A stretch of DNA of 64,000 bases from Prorocentrum cordatum (lineage: Eukaryota; Sar; Dinophyceae; Prorocentrales; Prorocentraceae): assembly GCA_963575745.1 (NCBI GenBank), contig CAUYUJ010008069.1, positions 344,501 through 408,500 on the forward strand, written 5' to 3'. Made by a program: the position numbers and the translations under genes. Below the pieces are notes generated by a model. The model did not search any database. It was not told the origin of the DNA and saw only the letters and a list, made by a program, of their open reading frames with translations. Shown here piece by piece: positions 19,773 through 31,511 of the stretch (positions within the stretch are counted from its first letter, which is position 1; each line of letters opens with the position of its first letter).

Positions 19773-21760
19773 GTGAACATCTGCGCCATAGGGCAAGCCC
19801 CACCGGCCGTGTCCGAGTATTTCGCGGGCGCCTCCCATGGTGGCCCTGCCGAAGCAGAGCGGGGACCTGCGCCCGGTCGCCGTCGGGAAGGTGCTCCGGC
19901 GCGTCGTCGGCGAGTGCCTCTGCGACGAGATAGCCGACGCCGCGCGCGACCGACTGGCGCGACGCCGTCCCTGGCGGCACCGAGGCGGCGGTGCACGTCG
20001 CGCGCCAGTGGTCGACCCGCCACCTCGGGGATCAGGGGAAGGTGTTTGTGAAACTGGACTTGTTCAGCGCCTTCAACACAACACCATGGACAGGCAAGCT
20101 CTGTTCCGCGTGGTCCACGAAGAGTTTTCTGGCTGGAACCCTGGGCCAATTGATGTTACTGCCGCCCGTCAGCTCTCTTCGTGGGCACGCAGACCGTCCG
20201 CTCCGAGAGCGGGGCGCAGCACAGGGGCCCCCTCGGGCCCTTGCTGTTCCCCCTAGATTTACAGTGCGCCGCCGAGGCCTCCTTCCGCGCGCCGCGCCAC
20301 GGCGCCGACGGCGCCGGCGACTGAAGCTTCTTCTGCCTGGACGACGGCAGCCTCGCGGGCGACATGCTGGCCGTCGCGCACCTCCTCCATTTTGTTCGTG
20401 GCCAACCTCGCCGCGGTGTGCCTCCAGCTGAGCACCGGCCAGGGCAAGTGCGAGGTGGTCCCCGCTGGCGGAGACGCCCCCAACGTGTCTTTGGGCAGAT
20501 TCCCGCCAGGCTTCCGCTTCCGCACCAGTCGCAGCTTCGAGCTGCTCGGCTCGCCAGTGGGAAACGGGGACTCTTGCGCGGAGCGCGCCAAGAAACGGGT
20601 CTCGAGCGCCGCTGCGCTGCTGGAAGCTCTGTGGGAGCTCCAAAACGCACAGTTCGCGCTGCACCTTCTGCGCCAGCGCGCCTCCTTCTGCAAGTTGCCC
20701 TACTCCGAACGCACGGTGCTGCCCACCGCGCATGCCACCTCCCTGCTGGCCATGGACGACGCTGTCCGGGCCTGCCTTGAGCAACTGAGTGGCTGCTCGC
20801 CTTCCGACGCCTCCTGGCAGCAGGCTCAGCTCAGCCCAACAAGGGAGGATTTGGACTGCGCTCTGCCGCGAAGCACGCCGCCACCTACATCGGTTCCACA
20901 GCGAAGAGCACCGACCTCTGTCGGCAACGCTACCCTGGCTACTCCAACAGCGGTGACAGCGATGGGGGTCGCCTGTCGGCCGCGGCGCAGGCCTGCAACG
21001 CAGTCATGCTGGACGCCGACCATGCGTCGTTCGACCAAGCGCATATCGGCTACCAGGAAGCCTCTTCCGGCTCGGTGGACAGCGCCGCGCTCGACGAGCA
21101 TCTGGCGGGCGCCACCCCGGCCGGTAGGGCGCATCTCTCCCTGGCACAGGCCCCGGGCGCTGCCGCGTGGCTCCAAGCGCCGCCCGGCGAGCCCACCGGC
21201 GCCGCGTTCCCGCGCGGCCTCGTGCAGGTCGGCCTGCAGAGGCGGCTGCAAGTCCAGTTCCTGCAGGAGGAGTGCTTTTGCCCAGCCCGTGGCGAGGTGG
21301 TGATGGACGTCTTTTGCGACCGCGCCTTTGTTTGCGCCTGCCGCGGCGACCGGGCCAAACGCCACGGCGCCCTGCGCGACCAGGCCTTTTTCGACGCCCT
21401 GGCCGCTGGCAGCGCCAGGGCGGAATTGGAGAACCCAGGCCCCCCTTGCCCCGCCAGGGAGGCCACCCCCGGGGGCGGGCAGGAAGGGTCCCAGGTTGGC
21501 GACAACGGCCGACGCACTGTCGACGCCCACCTACCGCGCGGCGGCCGCCCGCGACCTTGCCGCCACGTCAGGGCCGCGCGTCGACCGTCGACCCCCTCGC
21601 CGCGCCGGTCGCTTCGTCCAGCGCGGCGACGGAGCGGCGCGAGGTGTTCATCGGGCTGCGCCAGCACACGTCGCGGCAGCGCGCGGCACTGGGCATCGCC
21701 TTCTGTTCCATGGCAGTGGGGGCTCACGGCGGCGGCAAGGCGCGCGCCGATGAGGTGCCA
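19773..21760 (+). pseudogene. Non-LTR reverse transcriptase relic
   Basis: A decayed RT of a type common in dinoflagellate genomes. It is scattered over all three frames. In order: ICAIGQAPPAVSEYFAGAS, then MVALPKQSGDLRPVAVGKVL (19837), GKVFVKLDLFSAFNTTPW (about 20038, the first-Asp motif), AQQGPPLGP-like sequence (about 20218), SFFCLDDGSLAGD (about 20320, catalytic LDD after an in-frame TGA), and QLSTGQGKCEVV. The longest intact part (20392-21303 with 21006-21760) is the thumb and C-terminal region, ending in CFCPARGEVVMDVFCDRAF and a cysteine/histidine-containing tail typical of the family. No endonuclease is found upstream. The relic ends at the CT tract. Confidence 0.7.
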
Positions 21761-21774
21761 GGGCCGCTGCGCGG

Positions 21775-22205
<431 letters not shown>

Positions 22206-22387
22206 CGCCCAGGGGCCGTCGGGAGTGGTCGTGCCTGGTTGCGTGCTCGGCTTATTATCTGCTTTCCCGTATCCCATTCAGAAACGGAGTTTACGCACCA
22301 GTGCTAAGTTCTTGCGCTGCATAGTTGACTGCGGAAGGATCCGGTGTTGATCGATTGTCGTGGGCGCCGTCATGTGCCCCTTGGGGG

Positions 22388-22466
22388 AGCCATCATCATC
22401 GCCATTATCATGCTGATGATGCTGATGATCATCACCACCACCATCCTCGCCCTCATCAACATCAGT
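22388..22466 (+). repeat. (CAT)n-type microsatellite
   Basis: Imperfect CAT/GAT triplets immediately before the SL array. Several other elements in this window also abut or lie in CAT arrays. Confidence 0.85.
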
Positions 22467-22474
22467 GGCACTTT

Positions 22475-22525
22475 GCCGTAGCCATTTTGGCTCAAGCCAT
22501 TTTGGCCCAAGCCTTTTGGCTCAAG
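22475..22525 (+). other. Three tandem spliced-leader sequences (one full, two truncated)
   Basis: 22475-22496 is a full match to the 22-nt dinoflagellate SL, which ends in CCATTTTGGCTCAAG. It is followed directly by CCATTTTGGCCCAAG (22497-22511) and CCTTTTGGCTCAAG (22512-22525). The truncated copies begin exactly after the internal AG of the SL (CCGTAG), as expected if an SL-bearing genomic copy was transcribed, trans-spliced at that AG, and reverse-transcribed again. The array marks the 5' end of the LINE transcript. Confidence 0.9.
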
Positions 22526-22631
22526 GCGCCTGGTGGCCAGGCACCAGGGCCGGGAGCGGGCGCGCTCCCCTGGCCCCGCGGGGCCGCTCTCCCTCGGCCC
22601 GCCGCTGCCGCGCCCTCCTCCCCTCCACGCT

Positions 22632-23741
22632 ATGCCGTCCGAGGTCAGCGAGTCCTGGCCAGTATCTCTCACATCCACTCCTCCCGCCTCCCCTGGAGGG
22701 ATGAGTACCCCCCCGGCGGCGCATGGAGGTATGTCCACGGAGGGTAAGAGGGGCGCCGAGAAGATCTTCGCAGCCATGCGTGATATGATTCTTCCTCTGT
22801 CGTCGTCGGTCGCCAGCCTGTCCAGTCAGTTGAATTTCGGCGCGCAGGAGATAAACCAACAGCTTTCGGGAATCCAGGGTCAGATGATCGCCGCTGACAA
22901 GAACTTCCAGACATTGCAGCAGGCGCACGCGGAACTGGCAAAACAGACGGCAGCCAATTTCGAGCAGATGCGCGCGATCCACGAACAGGCTCTCCTTCAG
23001 TGCATTCAGGACCGCGAGGCCGCATAATCCGCCATCCGTGATGAGGTCAAAGGAACGATCCAGACTATGCGCGACGAGATCCAGGACCTTCAGAAAGTCG
23101 TCGAGCTAGGGGCCCCGACACCTCGTGGGGACGAAGAAAGGCAAGTCCGTCGGAAGGTCGACTCTGGGCTAGTGGGCAACCCCTCGCGTCTTGTGGTTCT
23201 TGGATTTCCACGGCCGCTGATGGAGAGAACGCTCCGTGAAGCTGTCCAGAGTATCCTCGCCCGCTGTGCTCCGTCTTCGACTCAGGGTTCGGTTCAGGCC
23301 AAGGCCTACGATTGCAGTAAGAAGGTGTTCCTGGACTTTGATCCCAACCTAGAGGCCTCCACGTTCCATGGAATGGCATCGTCCGTGGGCGCGTTCCCCT
23401 TCTCGAGCCCTGAGGGCGGTCCCGATTTACAGCTACGGGTCCGACGTGATCTTCCCCCCTCTTCCAGGAAGCTGTTCTACTATCTCGGGGATATGCGACA
23501 GCATGTCTCCAGAATCTTCGGGGCGGACAAAGTGGGGTCGACGGGGCTAGGAGGTGCGGTGTATGTGATGAAGGACAACGGACTCCCTGTGCAAGTGGTT
23601 AAGGTTTCTATTGTTGGTGATGGCCCCACCGCGGGCACCGTGCAGCGCGGCGTCGAGATCGATGGGTTGGCGGAAGTGGGAGGGCAGCAGCACGCACAGT
23701 GTCTGCGCGCCAGGTTCGCAGAGATCCGCCCCTTTCGGTGA
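22632..23741 (+). pseudogene. LINE ORF1 protein, one in-frame TAA
   Basis: Starts at ATG 22632, about 105 bases after the SL array. Residues about 45-140 form a heptad-like coiled coil (LSSSVASLSSQLNFGAQEIN, QQLSGIQGQMIAADKNFQTL). TAA at 23025-23027 interrupts this helix, and the same frame continues at once with SAIRDEVKGTIQTMRDEIQ, so the stop is a point nonsense mutation. The second half is globular (SRLVVLGFPRPLMERTLREA, KKVFLDFDPNLEAS), in the position of the RNA-binding domain of L1-type ORF1 proteins, but I cannot confirm an RRM fold by eye. The end at 23741 overlaps the endonuclease frame. Confidence 0.65.
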
Positions 23742-23757
23742 GTATCGGAACAGTTCG

Positions 23758-25020
23758 ACAGGTGAGTGTGCGGCGGGGAGAAGTCCAGTGGGTTCTGCTA
23801 CTGAGTGCTCGTCCGCCCTCTCCGCCCAGTTTGGTGTACACCGCGCAAGTGACAGTGCTTTATCCTTCTCGCCGCCTGCTGTGGAAGCTGGTGGTGTCTA
23901 CCGTCCTGCCCGTCCTTTGTCTCTCTGCAGTTGGAACACGCGCGCGCTCTTCGCCTCTCTTTCGTCTCGTTCACCTCGGTCACGTTCACGCTTCCTTCGG
24001 GCTAAGCAGCTGCTCTCACAGTATCAGGTCATGTGTTTACAGGAGACGCACGGATCTGAAGCAGACTTGGCTATCCTTCAGGACGAAATGCGGATTGGGC
24101 AAATTTTGTGTGAGCTTTCTGGGGGATCGGAACGCGGGGTGGTGGTGACCTTCCTGTCTTCGGATCTCTGTGACTGCTTCGACCCGATCGTTCCGATCAC
24201 GGTCGTTCTTGGGCGGGTGTTACTCGTCCATGGTCGGGGACCTCGAGGCGATTTGGCAGTGGTCAATGTACATATGCCTAACACGTGCGATGACGTTCGT
24301 ATCTATCATCAGTTCTTACGCCTCATCAATGCCGCCCTTCCTGCGGCAGCGCATACCATGGTTATCATTCTGGGAGACTGGAACTTCTGTACGATGGAGG
24401 ATGGTAGGTCTCTTGTCTCAGGGGAGATTGGGCCTGGGGACCGTTTGCAATGTGATGCTTTCCAGGAACATTGTAGCTACTGGTGTGAATTATACCAACC
24501 AGACCCGACCCGAAGGGATATTGTGAATCGGGAACTGAGGGGCTGGCCAGATTAGATCGGATTTACACGACCCTTCCTGCAGGTATTCTCAATGAGATGA
24601 CCGTTGTTGTCAAAGTTGTCGGCACCCTCATGCATCCAGGGGCCCCCTCCGATCACATTCCCGTCGCTGCCACTGTTTCCCTCCCGGCCCCGAAGGGTCG
24701 TTTCTCGGTTCCGAAATGGATCAGCCAGCATGCCGACTACCACAGAATGGTTTCCGAACAGCTACGGGAGCTGACGCCCCCATCGGACTCTGCCCAGAGA
24801 CTCGCGAGGGTGAAAGAGGTTTTTGGCGCGGTTGCTGTGGGATTTAAGAAGGCCCTCCAGTGTCGACCAGCGGGCAACGATGCGGAACGGCTCCGCTTTG
24901 CGTTCATGGCACACCGTGGATGGAGGGGTTGGCAGTGGTATCTCTGTCTTCGTGCCATTCGCTGCTACGCTTCTCTCCTGCCTTTCTCCGACGTCGACGG
25001 CGGTGTGTGCATTGATCCTT
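23758..25020 (+). pseudogene. LINE APE-type endonuclease, frameshifted
   Basis: The endonuclease nicks target DNA to prime reverse transcription. Frame 1 gives LSLCSWNTRALFAS (about 23920), CLQETHGSEADLAIL with the catalytic Glu (24040), LAVVNVHMPNT and VIILGDWNFCTMEDG with the Asp/Asn pair (about 24370). It hits TAG at 24553. The sense continues in frame 3 just before that stop (LARLDRIYTTLPAG, 24543) and includes the final catalytic GAPSDHIPVAA (about 24640). A 1-base indel near 24540 therefore separates the last motif. Frame 3 itself stops at 25020, and RT sense moves to frame 1. Confidence 0.8.
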
Positions 25021-25021
25021 G

Positions 25022-27453
25022 ATGGCCTCCACAGTTTGGCACTAACCTTGAAGGGACGTTGGTTTGATGCGGAGTTGGAGGAGTTGGATCATAGTAACCA
25101 GGTGGAGGATGCCAGGACCAAGAAGAGACGGAGGCTGGTGGCTCTTAGGCGTGGGTGGGACCGCATGAGGAAGAGGACTGGACTGCTAGGCGTATTGGAC
25201 GAGAGCGGGACCCCGTGTGCCTCCCCAGAAGCGGCTTCTGCGGCGCTGGTAGCCCATTGGAGTAAGGTCTTTGCACAGGCGGATTACGGCCCGACCCATT
25301 GGGAAGAAATGCTGACCCACGTTCAGACTATTGGCGACTGTACTCCTGCCCCACGGTGGAAACTTGACGCGGATGAATTTCGGGGCCGTGTCGGCCATAA
25401 ATTGCGTTCTGCTCCTGGCCCTGATGGGATCCCGCATGGATGCTGGAAGGCCCCTGAGGCGGCCGATGCTTTGTTCGAGGTTTACGAGGAGGTTTTCAAC
25501 AGTGCAGGAGGTGCGCTCACACCTGAATGTCGGGTTAGTCGCATGGTGTTCTTACCGAAGGGCAGCGACCCCCGTGATCGCAGCGGCTTTGTCTCTCGTG
25601 CAACTGCCTCCACCCGCCCGCTCTCCCTTGCAAATACGGATGCGAAGATACTCTCCGACGCCTTCTGTCTGGGACTCAATGACGTCGCTCCTGAGACGGT
25701 GGATGTCTCCCAGCGTGGCGGGGTCCGAGGGCGTAACATTCTAGACAATGTCGTTGAAGTTGAAAAATGGGGCCTTATCCAACACATGTGTGGGAGGGAT
25801 AAGGCGGGGGTCTTGTTCGCCGATTTCAAGGCGGCGTTCCCTTCGATCTTGGCCGAGTGGTGTTTTCCCGTTTTGGTGGCAATGGGGGTTCCCAGCGAGA
25901 CCGTGGGTTTCTTCAAAGCCCTGTACGCCAACAGCACGGCCCTGGTCTGCTTCGAGGGCGCTGCCGAAACGGTTTCCCCTGTGGAACGAGGTGTACGGCA
26001 GGGGGGCCCTGCGTCAATGACCCTCTTTGCTTTGGCTCTGGACCCCGTGCTGCGCTGGATCCGTGCCCGCCGTGTCGAACGTGTAGGTGTCCAATTGGCG
26101 TGCGCTGATGACTGCTGCTTTGGATTATGTGACATCCTCATCGATCTCATGCCCACCTTGCTGCTTCTCGACTTGCTCTCTTCCGCGATTGGTCTCTCGT
26201 TGAATGTGGGGAAATGCTACGTCCTGATCTGCGGGACGCTGAATGGAGATGCCCTCGCTGCCCACATGACTCGGAAAGGCAGCCGTTTCGCCTCAGTCCG
26301 TTTCGCCACCAGGGTCTTGTACTTCGGATTCTGGGTGGGCCCATCGGCCCATGAGGTGGCCTGGGTGGAAACGATGAATAAGTTCTGGCAGCGAGTTCGT
26401 ATTCTTCGCTCTCTCTCGCTGGGCCTGGCGACCACCATCCGCCTGTTCCATTCTAGTTGCCTCTCCGTCTTGCAGTATCGGATTCAGCTGGTGAGGGTCA
26501 CCCCAGGGGTTCGGCGTCAGTATAGGGAAGCCTTGCAGATACTTACAGCGGGACCTCGGCACGCATTGAACTACACTATGCTCACCCAGTTACGTGACTT
26601 GGGGATCTCACTTGAATTCGTGGACCTGGGACTGTATGATCAAGCTACGAAATTTCGGGTGGTGATGCGGTGCAATGCATTAGATTATGCGCCATATGAG
26701 TTAGATGGCTTAGCTAGTGACTTGACTGATGATGAATTTATTCCTGCCCGTATGTTTTCTGGATGGTGGTGCCATTCGATGATACGCACGGCGAATGAGG
26801 ACGCGGCGGACCTCGTGAACTCTCCCATTGATCGAACTGCCCGTCTTATCCAGGTCAAGGTCCATCGGCACTTACGGTCGGTTCGTATGACTGCCACTCC
26901 ATTATTGTGTCTGGGTGTTCGGGTGTCGAGGTGGTTAGTTGCAGCCTCTCTCGAGGATATGTTCCGTCTGCGGACTAGATTGCGCGCTGTGGAGCGTGCC
27001 ACGTGCACACATCTTGCTACCAACGTTCTCCGTGCACTGTCCAGGGGCGTTTGTACTTCGGCACGTTTTCATGCGAATGACCGTGGGTGCTGCTTTGGGT
27101 GTGTGGCCCCTGATGACCTTCACCACTACAAAATCTGTGATCGATTCCGCGACCTGGCACTGCACCGTCTCCCTGGGTTGGAAGCATTACCCACGCCGTG
27201 GAGGGAGATGTGGCAGCACCGAGATACCTGGCTTACCTGTCTTTGTCTGATGGGACCTTCCTGGGGGCTCGACCGCGACGTTGCCTGCGCTGCCTTCATC
27301 GATGCATTTCTGAAGACACACGCCCATCATCGGCGCCTGACTCAGGTCCCCTCGTCCCAGGTCTTCGTTGCCCGATTGCGTCTTCTGGCTCGTCGGTATA
27401 CTGGTGTTGCACGACAGTTCAGGGCACGGCGTATTGGGCGGGCTGCCACGTGA
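25022..27453 (+). pseudogene. LINE reverse transcriptase with C-terminal zinc knuckle
   Basis: About 810 codons uninterrupted in frame 1. Motifs in order: SAPGPDGIPHGCWK (about 25410), MVFLPKGSDPRD, RPLSLANTDAKIL, GVLFADFKAAFPSI (first Asp, about 25810), RGVRQGGPASMTLFALALDP (about 25990), ACADDCCFG (26098, with Cys in place of the usual Tyr/Phe before ADD) and GLSLNVGKC. The thumb follows, and near the end C-x2-C-x6-H-x4-C in CFGCVAPDDLHHYKIC (about 27090), the nucleic-acid-binding knuckle seen at the C-terminus of many LINE RTs. The RT domain looks complete; defects are upstream. Confidence 0.85.
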
Positions 27454-28272
27454 AGTGATGTCGTCTGAGTGTGACCGCTCCCTTTCATCCCTCGCGCGTG
27501 TGCTCTAGTGCTCCTCTCTGTGTTCCCTTGCCTCTCCTGTCGCTTGCTGTCTTCCGTCTCCCCTGCCTCTGCCGCTGCCCCTTCCCTGCGGGGTGGGCGT
27601 TGTTGGGTCCTCGGTTTTTCCCGCCCCTGCCTTCCCCTCTTCCCCCTGCCTTTCTTCCGGCCCGCCCCCTCGGTCCTCCTGCTGCTTGCTCCGCCGCGCG
27701 TGTGCTGTTGCTGCTGGGGTTGGGCCCCCGCCTGGCTGGGGGAGCGCGCGCGGGGGCGCGCGTGCACCCGCCCCGCCGCTCCCTGCCGCCCCCGCCGCCC
27801 GCCCCGTCGACGACCTGTTCAACTGTGCCCGTTGCGCCTCTCTGGGAGGTAGGGTGTCTGCCTCTCGATTTTGTCTAGGCGTTTTTCGTGCCTGGGTTGT
27901 GGGTCGCGGTGACGGCGGCCCGGGTTGCAAGCGCCCGAGGCTTGCGGGGCATGGACTCTGTCCTCCCCCGTCACCGAGTGCGCCCCCCCGCTGCCGAGGA
28001 CTCTCGTTCGGGAGGATCGGTAGCGGGCGGTGCTGCCCCGCCCCGCCCCGCGCGCGAGGTACCTCGGTACCTCCCACGGGTGGACGAAGATCGGCCACCC
28101 GTTGCGCACGGGCGTCAAGTACCCTGTCCTTTCTCTCCTCCTTCGCTGCTCCTCTGCTGCCGCTGCCCCCCCCTCCTGCGCGGATTTCGACGTTGGCAGG
28201 CATGGCCTACTGCTGCGCTGCTGCCACAGGTCACGGATTACTGACCCGGGATGGAATATAGATGCGCGCCTC
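27454..28272 (+). other. LINE 3' region, pyrimidine-rich, no ORF recognised
   Basis: CT- and CCC-rich sequence after the RT stop. No polyadenylation signal or hairpin was recognised. It includes ORFs of low-complexity Pro/Arg/Ala sequence that I do not regard as genes. Confidence 0.5.
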
Positions 28273-28296
28273 GGGGGGGGGGGGGGGGGGGGGGGG
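28273..28296 (+). repeat. G24 homopolymer
   Basis: Twenty-four consecutive G, able to form G-quadruplexes, at the inferred 3' boundary of the LINE. Confidence 0.95.
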
Positions 28297-29949
28297 ATAT
28301 GCTTTGCATCGCCTTTCTCTTCGATCGACCGGCATCTGGCAAGCCACCAAACATTCTCGAGCTGGCGAGGGTGCGTTGTGTTCTGAGATCAGGTACCGAA
28401 CCCAATGTGCGACATGATGCGTGGGCGCTGCGAAGGTCGACGGGGCAAAACCCCGATGCAGCATGGAAATGACATTGCCCTGTTGTAAACTAGCAGCGCG
28501 TCGCTGTGGCTAGCGCGTGGTGTCCGCGGTTGCTGGCCACGCCCGTGGTGAAAACGGGTTGCTTGAGAGAGTTGATTGGCCTTTTCGGGAATGGGGGAGG
28601 AAGGGAGGTGGGAGGAGGGACGCGGAACGAGGGGGAAGGACATGGAGGGGGAGGGTGGGCGGTGGAAAAAGAAAAGAAGGAGGAGAACGTGATTGGAGGG
28701 GGGGGCAGGACGGCGATGGAGACGGGTGACCAGGGACGTCGAACGAGGATGACCGCAGCCCAGTCGAAGGGCCAGCTTAGGTCTTGACACTGGGGATTTG
28801 TTTTACAAAGGGTTTCTGCACCGTGAGGAGGAGGAGGATGGGCACGGAGACGAGTAACATCATATCCTCCTCCTTTTCCTCCTGTTCCTCCTCCTCCTCC
28901 TCATCATCCTCCTCACCACCATGTCGTCGTTCTTTCTCCTCCCTCCCTGCTCTCCTCAGCCTCCCCCTCCTTCCCTCCCCTCTCCTCCAATAAATTCTTT
29001 GATTTCAGGGCAGTCAATGAGTTGACCTCTCACCCTCGGCGTAAATAAAACATTGGTTGGGTGCTTCACCGCTGGCAGGCTCTCCGACAGAAGTCAACAC
29101 CAGGGTGCTCGGAGATCCAGCTTCCTTTTCCGAGTGATTTTTGGCGCAATGCGTTGCAGTTTGCAGTCCCTTTCGGGAGTGTCGGGGGCGTCGTGATATG
29201 CCAGGCCGGCGGCGGACATGTTGCCGAGCGCAGCGCACAGGGGTTGATGCCATGTGATTTTGCTGGGCGAGGCGTATTGGGGATGGTGTAGCATTCCTCC
29301 GATACTTAGACGTGGACGGTGCACGCTGCTCATTTGCGTCAGAGTTGTATGTTGTTTTTCCTACGCACATCGCCTTCTGCCATGGGATGTGTTGTATGAT
29401 GCTCTCGACATTGCCCATTCCAGAGGGCAGGCAGCTGCGTTAGCTCTGCGATTTTCACACGTTTGGCTGCTCTCCTGGTCACGCAGGGCATGCCTTGCGG
29501 CTGCTGTCGTATTAATTTGTACGTGTTGCATATTTTGAACGCCTCCGAAGACTTCGAAGTACGCTTTCAGACTATTCATGGTATGTGTTTCGCCTGACCC
29601 GTATGGTGTCCGTTTTGGGCCTGAAATCGATATGTATGTTTTGGGAACGTGCACGTTTGCCGTCGGTCCGCCATCAGCGCAGGAGGAGGAGGAGGACGCG
29701 GAGGACGCGGAGTAGGAAGAGGAGGAGGAGGAGAAGTAGACGGAGAACGAGGATGACAATTAAGAGCATGCGGATCACGATGGGGAAGCTGAAAGCAATG
29801 TTGTTGCCGCGCGGGCCTCTTCGGCGCCGCACGTCCGCGGCGCCGACGACGACGAGCATCTGGACCTTGCCCGCGGGAGGCCCTGCGTCTCCAGGCCGGC
29901 CCTTGCGCGCGCACGCGCGCGTGGCACCGCCGCGGCCGCGGCCGGCGCC
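28297..29949. other. No gene seen
   Basis: Contains a GGA/AGG-rich patch (28590-28720), a TCC/TCA triplet patch (28862-28925) and a GAGGAG patch (29680-29740). No ORF on either strand is convincing. Confidence 0.5.
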
Positions 29950-30654
29950 ATGCAATTGAGGGACCTCGCGCCGGCCGGACTCCTGGGCGAGGTCTCGTCG
30001 TACCTGGCGGGCACTGGGCACCTGCGCCTGCAGGCGGCTGCAGCGTGGCTGCTACCGCCGCTGCAGCCCGCAGGGGAAGCTCTAGCTCGGTTGGAGGCCG
30101 CCACCGCCGTCTGCGACGCCGCTGCGGCGCTCACGTCCCTGAGGAGCTGGCGATCGTGGCATTGGGAGGGATGCGCAGACCCCAGCCTGGACCTGGAGAG
30201 GGTGCGCGAGATGTGTGCTGGCACACTGGCGGCCGGCGCGCAGGAGCTGGCCCTCTCGCACTCGCCAGGGCACGCGTTGCCGCACCGCGGTCTGGCGCAA
30301 GTGCTTCTCACGGCGGAGGCTGGGGGCAACATCGCCGCTGCCATGGCGCCGCACTTGACCGCTGCCGTGCGCGCTGGTAATACCGCCCTTGTGAAGTTTC
30401 TGGTTGATCTGCGCGCAGACATTAACCAGCAGGACCCTGCCACGGAGCAATCTACGCCGCTCATGGCTGCCCTGGTCTGTAACCTCCTGCCTGGCGCAAA
30501 GCTGGACCTCTGCGAGAGCCTTCTCGACCTGCGCGCGGACGCCAGCATGCGCCGCGCGAGCGACGGCAGGAACGCATTTGACTTACTGAAGCAGGCAGCG
30601 AAGCCCTGCCGCTCGTGGCGCCGGCTGGAAGAGTTGCTGCTTGAGTACGCATGA
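29950..30654 (+). CDS. Ankyrin-repeat protein
   Basis: A 234-residue protein from ATG 29950, with no intron or break. Residues 1-130 are Ala/Leu-rich helical sequence (LRDLAPAGLLGEVSSYLAGT) without a domain I can name. Residues about 135-225 hold two ankyrin repeats: HLTAAVRAGNTALVKFLVDL followed by RADINQQ, then STPLMAALVCNLL and CESLLDLRADASM followed by DGRNAFDLLKQAAK. The pattern is A-x-x-G-x-x-x-L-V-K-x-L-L with the ADI/N turn and TPLMAA. Such repeats bind other proteins; the partner is unknown. High GC3 resembles the transporter gene and differs from the copia block. Only two repeats is fewer than a stable ankyrin stack usually has. Confidence 0.75.
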   Translation: MQLRDLAPAGLLGEVSSYLAGTGHLRLQAAAAWLLPPLQPAGEALARLEAATAVCDAAAALTSLRSWRSWHWEGCADPSLDLERVREMCAGTLAAGAQELALSHSPGHALPHRGLAQVLLTAEAGGNIAAAMAPHLTAAVRAGNTALVKFLVDLRADINQQDPATEQSTPLMAALVCNLLPGAKLDLCESLLDLRADASMRRASDGRNAFDLLKQAAKPCRSWRRLEELLLEYA

Positions 30655-30875
30655 GGGCAGGGCATGATGTTGCAGTGGCTCAACAATCTCAGCCTGATTG
30701 AGGCGAGGCTGCTGGCACTTCCGAGGGGGTTGTCTCCGGCCCTCTCGTGTACATAGCGTGGCGGTAGGCCGAAGGAGATAAGCACGGCGACCGCGCGGCC
30801 CCAACTTGGAAGTCCAGAAGCGCACATCACCATCGAGCTGGCATATTCATCGCCTTCATGTTCGGAGCTGCCATG

Positions 30876-30965
30876 CCCATCATTTTCTTTATCACCATCA
30901 TCATAATCATCATCATCACCATCGCCACCATCATCATCACCATCATCATCATCATCATCATCATG

Positions 30966-31016
<51 letters not shown>

Positions 31017-31160
31017 GCCGTCATCATCATCAGCATCAGCATCAGCATTAGCACCAACATCATCATCAATCTCATCATCAGCATCATCAATATCATCATC
31101 AGCATCATCATAAACATCATAAACGTCATCATCATCATCCTCATCATCGTTCACATCATC
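30876..31160 (+). repeat. (CAT)n microsatellite, about 285 bp
   Basis: CAT/ATC triplets, purest at 30930-31015, with scattered CAG and AAC variants. The long Asp-rich minus-strand ORF over this region is a by-product of the triplets. Confidence 0.95.
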
Positions 31161-31296
31161 AAGTCTTGGGTAATGCGACGACAACCGAACTATGATGAAC
31201 TGACTGTTTATTGACTTCCAGTTTTAGGTAACCTGCATGGCGTGCTGTCGAGGTTTCCATTGTGGTCGCAATGCGTCCAGGTGGGGGTCGGGAGGA

Positions 31297-31415
31297 CTCG
31301 ATATCTTGATATTTCGATATCGGGGGCGGGGACTCGATACCTCGATATCTCGATATCGGGGGCGGGGACTCGATATCTCGATATCTCGATATCTGGGGGC
31401 GGGGACTCGATATCT
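31297..31415 (+). repeat. CGATATC minisatellite, left part of an interrupted array
   Basis: Units of about 36 bases: GGGGGCGGGGACTCGATATC plus further CTCGATATC steps. The array stops where YR element 1 begins and resumes at 39161. Joining the two flanks at a shared CT restores a unit identical to the intact one at 39179-39222. Confidence 0.9.
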
Positions 31416-31478
31416 GCCCTTTAGCTCTCAGCAGACGGAGTAGACCAGCAGGGGAAGGGGGGTGGCCTCAAGCGCTGC
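31416..31478 (+). repeat. Split direct repeat A1 of YR element 1
   Basis: A 63-bp sequence beginning GCCCTTTAGCTCTCAGCAGA, identical to A2 at 38851-38913. The left flank is the CGATATC array ending in CT. Confidence 0.95.
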
Positions 31479-31511
31479 TGTGGCTCGAGCAGCAGCGCAC
31501 GTGCAGGTGGT

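Larger units (their letters stand above)
22475..28296 (+). mobile_element. LINE (non-LTR retrotransposon) with SL-capped 5' end
   Basis: The order is SL array, short GC-rich 5'UTR, ORF1, APE-type endonuclease, reverse transcriptase with C-terminal zinc knuckle, long pyrimidine-rich 3' region, G24 run. The 5' end is precise because of the SL. The 3' end is inferred at or before the G run, since no poly(A) or target duplication was recognised. One nonsense codon and two frameshifts separate the coding parts, so the copy is inactive but young enough to be read throughout. Confidence 0.8.

Noticed and set aside
29775-31184. 469-codon minus-strand ORF with long poly-Asp
   Set aside because: It is the antisense of the ankyrin gene and the CAT microsatellite; its sense comes from repeat triplets.
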